Below are positions 17,201 through 25,343 of a stretch of 64,000 nucleotides of DNA, piece after piece. The notes below the pieces were generated by a model. It had not been told where the DNA came from. It searched no databases and was given only the letters and a program-made list of their open reading frames with translations. The DNA comes from Sphingomonas sanguinis (lineage in GTDB: Bacteria; Pseudomonadota; Alphaproteobacteria; Sphingomonadales; Sphingomonadaceae): the NCBI RefSeq assembly GCF_001476905.1, contig NZ_LDTE01000064.1:1-64000 (forward strand), in the 5' to 3' direction. Positions within the stretch are counted from its first letter, which is position 1. Each line of letters begins with the position of its first letter. The position numbers and the translations under genes were made by a program.

Positions 17201-18223
17201 TCAGGGCTCGACAACGATGCCGTTCGCCTCCGATCGCACCTTCAGCCCGTAAGCGGAGTGGAGAAGAGCGAGAAATCCCGCACTGTTGTCGATTTGGAAC
17301 GTCCCGCCGATTCGGATGTCGGCGGTGGAAGGATCGGCGATGCGGATCGGGCGATTGGTATAGCGATTGAAGTCCGCCACCGCGTCCCCCAAACGCTGAT
17401 TGTCGAACACCAGCACGCCGTCACGCCACCCAGTCATCGCTTCGACCCGCGCTGGTGCGGCCAGCGCGACCAGCGTGCCGTGCGATTGGGCGTAAGCGAT
17501 GTCACCTTGGCCGATGACGGCGGAGCGCGTACCCGCGTCGGACGTCGAGTCCTCGATCCGCACACGGCCCGACAGCACCGCCACGGTCACTTTTTCCCCA
17601 TCGCGGCGAACGGTGAAGCGCGTGCCGAGAACGGTCACCGTCCGTGGCCCCGCATGCACGACGAAGGGATGGTCGGGACGGTGAACGATGTCGAAATAGG
17701 CCTCCCCCTTATCCAGCCAGACCTCGCGCCCCAGATCGCTGGCCGCCGTGCGCACAATGGTCGCGGTGTTCAGTTCCACCCGGCTGCCATCGCGCAGCGC
17801 GATCGTGTGGCGGATGCCGACCGGCGTCTGCACCCGCACCGGCGGGGACGCCGAAGGCGATGCCTTGCCGCGCACAAAACGTCCGGCATCGAAGCCCGTC
17901 GGCGATTGCAGCACCATCGTGCCGATCCCCATCGTCACCGCAAGCGCGGCGGCGACCGCCCCGGTCGCACGGGGGCGGGCCCGGAGCACCGCCTGCCAGC
18001 CGCGCCGCGCGCGCGACCGCGGGGCGGCAGTCTGGAACCCCAAAGCCCCGACGCGATCCGCCGCCGCCCAGCCGTGGCGCAGACGCCAGAACGCGGCCTT
18101 GTGCGCCATCTGCTCGTCCAGCCACGCGGTCAGCGCGGCGGCGTCCTCGGCGGACCATTCCCCGCTTTCCTGGCGGACGATCCAGCGCGCGGCGGTTTCT
18201 TCGATCATCGTCGCGCGGTTCAT
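17201..18223 (-). CDS. FecR-type anti-sigma factor
   Basis: A 340-residue inner-membrane regulator. The N-terminal cytoplasmic part (residues 8-55) has the FecR/DUF4880 pattern EETAARWIVRQESGEW and AFWRLRHGW. A single membrane segment lies at about 88-106. The periplasmic FecR domain includes TPVGIRHTIALRDGSRVELN and LDKGEAYFDI, followed by VTVLGTRFTVRRDG. The C-terminal segment (QRLGDAVADFNRYTNRPI) resembles the DUF4974/STN-like end that contacts the receptor. Its ATG overlaps the sigma gene stop codon. It should hold the sigma factor inactive until the partner receptor signals. Confidence 0.9.
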   Translation of the reverse strand: MNRATMIEETAARWIVRQESGEWSAEDAAALTAWLDEQMAHKAAFWRLRHGWAAADRVGALGFQTAAPRSRARRGWQAVLRARPRATGAVAAALAVTMGIGTMVLQSPTGFDAGRFVRGKASPSASPPVRVQTPVGIRHTIALRDGSRVELNTATIVRTAASDLGREVWLDKGEAYFDIVHRPDHPFVVHAGPRTVTVLGTRFTVRRDGEKVTVAVLSGRVRIEDSTSDAGTRSAVIGQGDIAYAQSHGTLVALAAPARVEAMTGWRDGVLVFDNQRLGDAVADFNRYTNRPIRIADPSTADIRIGGTFQIDNSAGFLALLHSAYGLKVRSEANGIVVEP

Positions 18224-18789
18224 TGGCGGCGCGCCTTGCCGGTGCCGGCCGCGCCGCCGCGACGGATCTTGCCCGCACCGCCCAGCATCGCATCGGCCAT
18301 CGCGCGGATACCGAGCACCAGCTGGCGTTCGATCGTATCGATGCCGACGCCCATGCGCGCCGCCGCCTCGCGGGTCGACAAGCCTTCGATCTTGCGCAGG
18401 CGCACGACCTCGCGGCAACGCGGAGGCAGCCGCTCGATCCCCTCCTGCGCCCGGCGCAGCGCGTCGCGCGCATCCAGATGGCGGTCGGTTGCGGACAGAT
18501 CCACGCCCTGATCGACGCTTTCCATGTCGGCATAATGTTCGAACTGCACGATCCGTTCGCGCTTCGCCCGGTTGACCAGGATATTGCGCGCGATCGTGAA
18601 GACATAGCCTGGGGTGTTCGTCGGCAATTCCTGCCGCCCGCCCGTCAGCGCCGCCTCGTATATGTCCTGCCGGATATCCATGATCTGCTCGGCCGTCCGC
18701 CAGTTACGACGCAGATAGCGGGTCAGCGACGCTTCCAGGGGAAGCACCTCCTCGCAAAACCATCGCTCCAACTGCCTGTCGTCTACCAT
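18220..18789 (-). CDS. ECF sigma factor, FecI type
   Basis: A 188-residue ECF sigma factor. Region 2 runs from about residue 20 (SLTRYLRRNW), including DIRQDIYEAAL and PGYVFTIARNILVNRAKRE. Region 4 includes IERLPPRCREVVRLRKIEGLS and the helix-turn-helix TREAAARMGVGIDTIERQL. The C-terminus is a basic tail. It is the first gene of a two-gene unit with fecR and diverges from the receptor gene at 19013. The 223-base space between them must hold the promoters for both. The start is uncertain: the ATG at 18789 is preferred over TTG 18816. Confidence 0.9.
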   Translation of the reverse strand: MVDDRQLERWFCEEVLPLEASLTRYLRRNWRTAEQIMDIRQDIYEAALTGGRQELPTNTPGYVFTIARNILVNRAKRERIVQFEHYADMESVDQGVDLSATDRHLDARDALRRAQEGIERLPPRCREVVRLRKIEGLSTREAAARMGVGIDTIERQLVLGIRAMADAMLGGAGKIRRGGAAGTGKARRQ

Positions 18790-19012
18790 CGTCCGCCCGA
18801 GACACTCCTTCGTCAAAGGGGTTCGGCCGTCATGACAATCGGCCGCGTCAAAACCCTAACGGAAAAACGCGACAAGCCCCTCTTCGACCGCTTTTGGCGA
18901 AAAGTTCCACGATCGTAAACTTTTTTGAAATCCGATGTTACGGGTTCGTGGCGCTCGAATGACAATCTTGCCGAGCGGCGTGATGGGAGCGACCGCAGCA
19001 AGGGGGCATCAG

Positions 19013-22000
19013 ATGAAGAGAAGGGGTGTGGCGATCGCGTTGGGGGCGAGCATGCTGACGGCCTTTGTGCCAGGCCATGTCGCGGCGCAGACCACGCAGG
19101 GCGTACGGGCCGCCCAGCGGTTCGATATTCCGGCCGGGAGCTTGGCGGCGGCCCTGCAAGCCTGGAGCAAGGTCACCAAACTCCAGATCGTGTATCGGAT
19201 GGACGATGTCGGCCGCAAGCGGACGAACGGCATCCATGGCGACTATGCCCCGTTGCTGGCGTTGCAAGGCCTGCTGATCGACACCGGTCTGAAGATCGTC
19301 ACGACGGAGGATGGTGCGGTTGCCATCCGCCCTTTGGCCGGCGACGAGGTCGACACGAGCGCCACGCCTGATATCCTCGTCACGGGCAGGGTCAACTGGT
19401 CGCTCAACACCGGCATCGAACGCACGCAGGACGACAGCCAGCCGTTCATCGTGCTCGGTCGCAAGGAGATCGAGCGCAGCGGCGCGCCCAACCTCGAAGC
19501 GTTCCTGCGCAACCAGTTGAACGTCAACACCTCGCCCACCGTCGGCGATCAGGCGATCGGCGGCAACACCGCAGCCGATCCCCGCCGCCCGATCGGCGTC
19601 AGCGCGATCAACCTGCGCGGCATCGGCCTGCGCGACACGCTGATCCTGGTCGACGGTCGGCGCCAGCCCGGCATCAACCTGGGCAATGGCGATATCTCCC
19701 AGCCGTCGATCACCGGCATCCCGATCGCTGCGGTGGAGCGGATCGAGGTTCTCGCCTCGTCGGCCTCTGGCATCTACGGTAGCGGCGCGTCGGGCGGCGT
19801 CATCAACATCGTGCTGCGCCGTGACTTCAAGGGCGCCGAACTGTCGGCGAATTATGATAACACCAGCGATTTCAAACAGGGTCGCGGCTCGATCGATCTT
19901 ACCGGCGGCCTGCCGCTGGAAGGCGGGCGCACGCGCCTGACCTTTACCGGCAATTGGACCAGGCAGTTGGCGCTGCGTTACGGCGACCGCGACAACCTGC
20001 GCCGCCGCGGGCTGAACGACATCCTCGCCAACGACCCCGGCTCGTTTTACGGCGGCTTCACCAATCCGCCACAGGGTTCGCTGGTCAACTTCAAGACACA
20101 GGACGGCACGCCGCTCCAGCTGAAGCCCGAATATGGCGGCCAGACGCTGTCGAGCAGTCTGGGGACCATTCCCAAGGGCTATGCGGGGATCACGAACGCC
20201 GGGTTGGCTCCGCTGCTGTCGTCGCTCGGTACCTTCAACCTCGACCAGGCCAATACCGCCGCCGGCACCGGTGCCCGCGCGCCGCTGCTCTATCCGGTGA
20301 ACCAATATAGCGGTTCGATCGCGGCACGGCGCACGTTCAACAACTGGCTGACCGCCTATGCCGAAATCGGCATGTCGCATTCGTCGGCGACCAACACTTT
20401 TTCCAACACGCTCAACTCGGTCTTCCTGAACGCGTCGGCCATCGGCAATCCGTTCACGCAGGATCTCGCGATCGCGTTTCCGGCCAATCCCGCCTATGAT
20501 GCCCCGATCAAGCAGGTGTCGTCGACGCTGCGCACGCTGGGCGGTGCCATCATCCGGCTGCCGGCGGACTGGCAGGCGGTCGCCGAAGTCGCCTATTCCA
20601 AATCCAATTATTCGGTCGCGAACAGCCCGCCGTCGATCAGCGTCTTCGCTTCCGGCGATCTCCAGTCCGGGGTTCTGAACGCGCTGGTCGATACCTCGAC
20701 CTATCCGATTCCCTTCACCTACGACAAGACGCCTTATTATCAGCGCCAGCAGGACGGCAAATCGAGCAACGTCGCGCCCTCGCTACGCCTCGCCGGGCCG
20801 CTGCCGTTCTCGCTGCCGGGCGGCAAACCGCAATTGACCGTCAACGCCGAGATCAACACCCAGAGGCTGGATTCGCGCCTTCTCACGCTGCTGACCGACG
20901 ATGGCGCGGTCACCACCTTCACGCCTACCGCGCACCAGACGACCAAGTCGGTCTATGGCGAAATCGTGTTTCCGATCCTGGGCGACCAGCATCAACTGCC
21001 GCTGATCCGGCTGCTGGAATTGCGGCTGTCGGCCAGGCATGAATCATACAAGGGCGACGGCACCGACACGTCCGACCCGGTGTCCTGCATGACGCCGCTC
21101 GTGGCGGGGCAGTATGACTATTTCGGCAACTGCCCGCCGGCGGGAACCGTCATCCCGCGGTCGACGACCACCAATGCGCACACCGATCCCAGCATCAGCC
21201 TGCTCTGGTCGCCGATCGATGGCGTCACGCTGCGCGGCTCGTACACGACCGGCTATCTGCCGCCGCAGCTCAGCCAGCTCGTCAAGCTTCCGCGCCCGCA
21301 GATCACTCTCCAGATGCGCGATCCACAGCGCGGCAACGAGTTGATCGGCATGCAGATGTTCGGCCTTGGCGTGATCTCGGGCTTCTCCGGCGGCAACCCG
21401 GATGTCCGGCCGGAATCGTCGAAGACGTGGACGGCCGGCCTGATCCTGAAGCCGCATTTCATCGACGGCCTGCGCTTCTCGGTCGATTGGACGCGCATTC
21501 ACAAGCGGGACATGTATTTCGATCCGGTGCTGCTGCTCGCCTCGTTCTTCGGCGGCACGCAGTCGCAGTTCAACCAGTTCATTGCCTCCAACCCCGACCG
21601 CGTCACGCGCGGTCCGGCCTCGGGGGGCTTTGCGGTCGGGCCGATCACTGCGCTGGACGTATCGCTGATCAACCTGAAGTCGCTGGTCACCTCGGCCTAT
21701 GACTTCACGCTCAACTACGACACGAACCTGTTCGGCGGTCAGCTGTCGGCCGTCGGCCGTGCGACCTATGTCGATCAATTGGTGATCCAACCGTTTGCCG
21801 ACGCGCCCGCCCAGAATTATGCCGGCGTCGTCACGGCCGGTTTCGCGGCGGGTGCTGGCGCATCCGGTTCACTGCGCTTCCGGGGCAGCGGGTCGCTGCA
21901 GTGGACGAAGAACGAGCTCAGCCTCGGCTGGCAGACGCGCTACCTCAGCAGCTATTACCTGACGCTGGATCGCAGCTTCGTGGCCGCGCAGGGGTCGGCG

Positions 22001-22195
22001 AAGGTCGCCAGCCAGATGTATCACGATATGAACATCAGCTACCGCCTGCCGCAGAAGATGACGGTGCGCTTCGGCATCAACAACATCTTCAACAAAATGC
22101 CGCCGCTCGATGTGTCGCAGTTCCCGCTCTATTATAGCGCGTACGGCGATCCGCGGCTGCGCAACTTCTATCTGGGGGTCAGCAAGTCGTTCTGA
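19013..22195 (+). CDS. STN-domain TonB-dependent receptor
   Basis: A 1060-residue outer-membrane receptor with four parts. A signal peptide ends at about residue 25 (HVAAQ). The STN signalling domain spans about 33-100, including QRFDIPAGSLAAALQAW and LQGLLIDTGLKI. The plug spans about 115-260, including INLRGIGLRDTLILVDGRR and VERIEVLASSASGIYGSGASGGVINI. A long beta-barrel follows, ending in phenylalanine (GVSKSF). The STN domain is the part that signals to FecR proteins, and the FecI/FecR genes are divergent next door. The ATG at 19013 has AAGGGG upstream. The ligand is unknown; the enzymes encoded downstream suggest peptide or glycopeptide rather than iron-citrate. Confidence 0.92.
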   Translation: MKRRGVAIALGASMLTAFVPGHVAAQTTQGVRAAQRFDIPAGSLAAALQAWSKVTKLQIVYRMDDVGRKRTNGIHGDYAPLLALQGLLIDTGLKIVTTEDGAVAIRPLAGDEVDTSATPDILVTGRVNWSLNTGIERTQDDSQPFIVLGRKEIERSGAPNLEAFLRNQLNVNTSPTVGDQAIGGNTAADPRRPIGVSAINLRGIGLRDTLILVDGRRQPGINLGNGDISQPSITGIPIAAVERIEVLASSASGIYGSGASGGVINIVLRRDFKGAELSANYDNTSDFKQGRGSIDLTGGLPLEGGRTRLTFTGNWTRQLALRYGDRDNLRRRGLNDILANDPGSFYGGFTNPPQGSLVNFKTQDGTPLQLKPEYGGQTLSSSLGTIPKGYAGITNAGLAPLLSSLGTFNLDQANTAAGTGARAPLLYPVNQYSGSIAARRTFNNWLTAYAEIGMSHSSATNTFSNTLNSVFLNASAIGNPFTQDLAIAFPANPAYDAPIKQVSSTLRTLGGAIIRLPADWQAVAEVAYSKSNYSVANSPPSISVFASGDLQSGVLNALVDTSTYPIPFTYDKTPYYQRQQDGKSSNVAPSLRLAGPLPFSLPGGKPQLTVNAEINTQRLDSRLLTLLTDDGAVTTFTPTAHQTTKSVYGEIVFPILGDQHQLPLIRLLELRLSARHESYKGDGTDTSDPVSCMTPLVAGQYDYFGNCPPAGTVIPRSTTTNAHTDPSISLLWSPIDGVTLRGSYTTGYLPPQLSQLVKLPRPQITLQMRDPQRGNELIGMQMFGLGVISGFSGGNPDVRPESSKTWTAGLILKPHFIDGLRFSVDWTRIHKRDMYFDPVLLLASFFGGTQSQFNQFIASNPDRVTRGPASGGFAVGPITALDVSLINLKSLVTSAYDFTLNYDTNLFGGQLSAVGRATYVDQLVIQPFADAPAQNYAGVVTAGFAAGAGASGSLRFRGSGSLQWTKNELSLGWQTRYLSSYYLTLDRSFVAAQGSAKVASQMYHDMNISYRLPQKMTVRFGINNIFNKMPPLDVSQFPLYYSAYGDPRLRNFYLGVSKSF

Positions 22196-22200
22196 CCCGG

Positions 22201-22235
22201 CCGCCGCATCCCGTCGAAACGACGGGATGCGGCGG
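22201..22235 (+). terminator. Strong hairpin after the receptor gene
   Basis: A perfect 16-bp inverted repeat, CCGCCGCATCCCGTCG at 22201-22216 and its complement at 22220-22235, with a three-base AAA loop. It starts five bases after the receptor stop codon. No T-run follows, so it may be a processing or mRNA-stabilising hairpin, or a partial terminator that lowers expression of the M16 gene relative to the receptor. The rest of 22236-22398 shows no gene. Confidence 0.6.
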
Positions 22236-22398
22236 ACCGTCGACAGGCGTAGCGCGGCCGGACGCCGCCCCAGACACGGTCCTCGCCATTACGGTTTTCC
22301 CACCCCCGATTGTCCTGCTCCACGACGGTTCCACACCCGTGTCACGTTGCCGAACCGTCGCTCGACCAGCGCCTCCCCAACCGATCAAGGATAAGTCG

Positions 22399-25260
22399 AT
22401 GAGCCTGCGTATGATGTTGATGGCCGGTACGGCACTGATCCTGGCCCCCGTCCCGGCATTGGCCGGACGCCCCGCGAATGCCGCAACGACCACGGCATCT
22501 CGATCGGACACCGCCCCGGCGGAACTCGTCAAGCTGGTCCGCGACTTCACCATTCCCTATCAGACGTTCACGCTGCCCAACGGACTGACGGTCATCGTCC
22601 TCACCGATCACAGCGTGCCGATCGTCTATACCAGCATCAATTATGCCGTCGGCTCCACCTTCGAGCCCGCGGGGCGCAGCGGCTTTGCCCATCTGTTCGA
22701 ACATCTGATGTTCAACGGCAGCGAGAATGCGCCGGGCGACTATTTCAAATATCTGCGCGACGCCGGGTCGATCGGCGTCAACGGCAGCACCGGCTATGAT
22801 TTCACCAACTATCACGAGGCGGTGCCGACCGGCAGCCTGGACCGCGTGCTGTTCGTGGAAAGCGACCGGATGGGGCATCTGCTCGGTGCGATCACCCAGG
22901 GCGTGCTCGACGAGCAGCGCGGTGTCGTCCAGAACGAAAAGCGCAACAACGACAACAACCCCGCCAGCATCCTGGGCTACAGTCGCCGCAGCGCGATCTA
23001 TCCCGCCTCGCACCCCTATGGTCACAGCGTCATCGGATCGATGAAGGATCTGAATGCGGCGTCGCTCGCCGACGTGCATCAGTGGTTCAAGGATTATTAC
23101 GGTCCGAACAACGCCACACTCCTGCTGGCGGGCGACATCGATCTCGCGACCGCCAAGGCAAAGGCGATGCGCTATTTCGGCGACATCCCGCGCGGGCGCG
23201 CGATCACCGCGCCCGCCGCCGAGCCGCCGGTCCTGACCGCGCCGATCAACCAGTCGTTCACCGGCCCCGTCTCGACGGCGCAGATCGCCCGGACCTGGCC
23301 CGTGCCCGGCGGGCGCGACCAGGCAAACTTTTCGCTCGACGCGGTATCGGGCCTGATGACCGGCATCGACGGCGCGCCGCTGTTCGACAAGCTCGTGCGC
23401 CAGGACAAGCTGTTCAACAATCTCAGCGCCGACAACACGACCTACCGCGGCGTCGGCGAATTCACCATTTATGGCTCGGTCCGGAAGGGTGTCGATCCGA
23501 ACGTCGCGGCAAAGGCGCTGGACGACGCGATCGCCGCCTTCCTGCGCAGCACGCCGTCCGCCGATGCGCTGGAGCGCTACAAGGCGACGCGGATCATCCC
23601 GGCGGTCCGCAACAACGAGACGATCGAGGCGCGCGGCGGCCTGTTGATGCAGGCCAATTCGGTGCTCGGCTCGCCCGCCAAATATAAGGACGACCTGATG
23701 GCGTATCTCGCCCTGACCCCGGCAAAGGTCATGGCCGATGCGCGCAAGTGGCTGGGCCGTCCGGGCTATCGCGGCATGATCGTACCGGGACCGCGCATGA
23801 CCGCGGCGGGCGACGAAAGCGTCGCAGGGGCCGAGGTGCCCGATGCACCCAAGACCGCCGTCGTCGCCCCGCAAAGCGGCACGCGCGGCCCCATCCCCGG
23901 CGTCGGCGAGCCCCAGGCCGCCCGCTTCCCGCCGGTGCAGCACGCCAAATTGGCGAACGGTATTCCCGTCCTCTACGTCCAGCACGACGCCGTCCCCTTC
24001 ACCACCGCCGAACTGTCGTTCGACGTGGGCAGCGTCGACGATCCCGCCGGCAAGCCCGGCACGATCCGCGCGATGTTCCAGATGCTGGACGAAGGCGCGG
24101 GTGGCCATGACGACCATTGGTTCAAGCAGCTGCGCGAACGGACCGGCGCGGCGATCTACGGCAGCGCGCAGAACACCGATTCCGGCGTCTCGTTCGCGGC
24201 GCCCAGCGCCAGCCTGGACACGACGCTCGACACGATGATGCTGATGCTGACCCGCCCCGACTTTCCGCAGGATCGGCTGGAGGAATATCGGCGGCAGGAA
24301 TTGTCGCGCGTCACGGCCGCGCCGACCAGCCCCGGCACTTTGTTGGGCACGGCCTTCACGCAAGCGCTCGCGCCCGGGACGCTGCTCGCCAAGGCATCGC
24401 AGGTGCCCAGCGTGGCCGAGGTCGACGCCATCACCCGCCCCGATCTGGAGGCGGCCTTCCGTCGCTGGATTCGCCCCGAAGAGGCCAAGCTGGTCATCGT
24501 CTCGAACGAGCCGCTCGCCACGCTCCTGCCGAAGCTGAACGCGACGCTGGGCCATTGGAGCGTGCAGGGGCGCGGCCCCGCCCCGGTCGCGCTCGATCCG
24601 CGTCCGGCGCTCGTCACCGGACCGCCTAAGATCGTGCTGGTCGACATGCCCGGCCAGGTCCAGGCGTTCCTGGGGGGCGGGCAACTGGTCGACATGCCGC
24701 GCAGTTATGAGGGCGTCGCACCGCGTCTCGCCAACATCGCGCTGGGCGGCGAGTTCACCTCGCGCATCAACATGAATTTGCGCGAGGACAAGCACTGGAC
24801 CTATGGCGCGTCGGGCAATTTCGACGTCAACGACCTGGGGTCGAGCTATCAGGTCGAGGTGCAGCTGCAGCCGGACAAGGTCGGCCCCGCGATCAAGGAA
24901 GTGCAGAAGGAGCTGAACGCGATCGTCACCGACCGGCCGATCACGCAGGAGGAGTTCGACGAGGCCGTCGCCAACACGCTGCGCAAGAATGTCGCCTCGT
25001 TCCGCTTCGGCGGGCAGGTGATGGCCGCTGCCGCCATGCTCCAGCGCAACGGCTGGCCGGACGACTTCTTCAGCACCTTCGACGCGCGCATCCGCGCGGT
25101 GGCGCTGCGGGACGCGAACGCCGCGATGCGGCAGTATCTGCAACCTGCCAAATGGGTCTGGACCGTCGTGGGCGATGCCAAGACGATCCGCCCGCAGTTG
25201 GAAGGACTGGGCCTGCCGGTCGAGGTGGTGACCCCGGCCCAGGTGCTGGCCAAGCATTGA
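22399..25260 (+). CDS. Secreted two-domain M16 family zinc metallopeptidase
   Basis: A 953-residue protein with a signal peptide (LMAGTALILAPVPALAG). The N-terminal M16 domain has the inverted zinc motif H98-L-F-E101-H102 and a third ligand glutamate at E180 in VVQNEKRNNDNN, with the usual spacing. The second M16 half (from about residue 520, KLANGIPVLYVQHD) has no HxxEH, as normal for two-domain M16B-type enzymes. These proteases close around and degrade peptides of limited size in the periplasm. It is encoded 203 bases after the receptor. FusC and PqqL are known M16 proteases that process proteins imported through TonB-dependent receptors. AAGGA lies upstream of the ATG at 22399. Confidence 0.92.
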   Translation: MSLRMMLMAGTALILAPVPALAGRPANAATTTASRSDTAPAELVKLVRDFTIPYQTFTLPNGLTVIVLTDHSVPIVYTSINYAVGSTFEPAGRSGFAHLFEHLMFNGSENAPGDYFKYLRDAGSIGVNGSTGYDFTNYHEAVPTGSLDRVLFVESDRMGHLLGAITQGVLDEQRGVVQNEKRNNDNNPASILGYSRRSAIYPASHPYGHSVIGSMKDLNAASLADVHQWFKDYYGPNNATLLLAGDIDLATAKAKAMRYFGDIPRGRAITAPAAEPPVLTAPINQSFTGPVSTAQIARTWPVPGGRDQANFSLDAVSGLMTGIDGAPLFDKLVRQDKLFNNLSADNTTYRGVGEFTIYGSVRKGVDPNVAAKALDDAIAAFLRSTPSADALERYKATRIIPAVRNNETIEARGGLLMQANSVLGSPAKYKDDLMAYLALTPAKVMADARKWLGRPGYRGMIVPGPRMTAAGDESVAGAEVPDAPKTAVVAPQSGTRGPIPGVGEPQAARFPPVQHAKLANGIPVLYVQHDAVPFTTAELSFDVGSVDDPAGKPGTIRAMFQMLDEGAGGHDDHWFKQLRERTGAAIYGSAQNTDSGVSFAAPSASLDTTLDTMMLMLTRPDFPQDRLEEYRRQELSRVTAAPTSPGTLLGTAFTQALAPGTLLAKASQVPSVAEVDAITRPDLEAAFRRWIRPEEAKLVIVSNEPLATLLPKLNATLGHWSVQGRGPAPVALDPRPALVTGPPKIVLVDMPGQVQAFLGGGQLVDMPRSYEGVAPRLANIALGGEFTSRINMNLREDKHWTYGASGNFDVNDLGSSYQVEVQLQPDKVGPAIKEVQKELNAIVTDRPITQEEFDEAVANTLRKNVASFRFGGQVMAAAAMLQRNGWPDDFFSTFDARIRAVALRDANAAMRQYLQPAKWVWTVVGDAKTIRPQLEGLGLPVEVVTPAQVLAKH

Positions 25261-25343
25261 GGCGCACCGGGGCGGGGCCGATCCTGCCTCGCCCCGGGCG
25301 GCCATCGGCGCGGACGCGCTCCTCTTTTGGCATGGGACAGGCC

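Noticed and set aside
17201-22195. A classical iron-citrate or haem uptake locus
   Set aside because: The regulatory trio is Fec-like, but no ABC transporter, haem oxygenase or siderophore gene is present; proteolytic and glycan-cleaving enzymes follow instead.
22342-25305. A 987-codon open frame antisense to the M16 peptidase gene
   Set aside because: It is a shadow caused by high GC at third positions; its translation is rich in His, Arg and Gln with no domain, while the plus strand carries a complete M16 protein.
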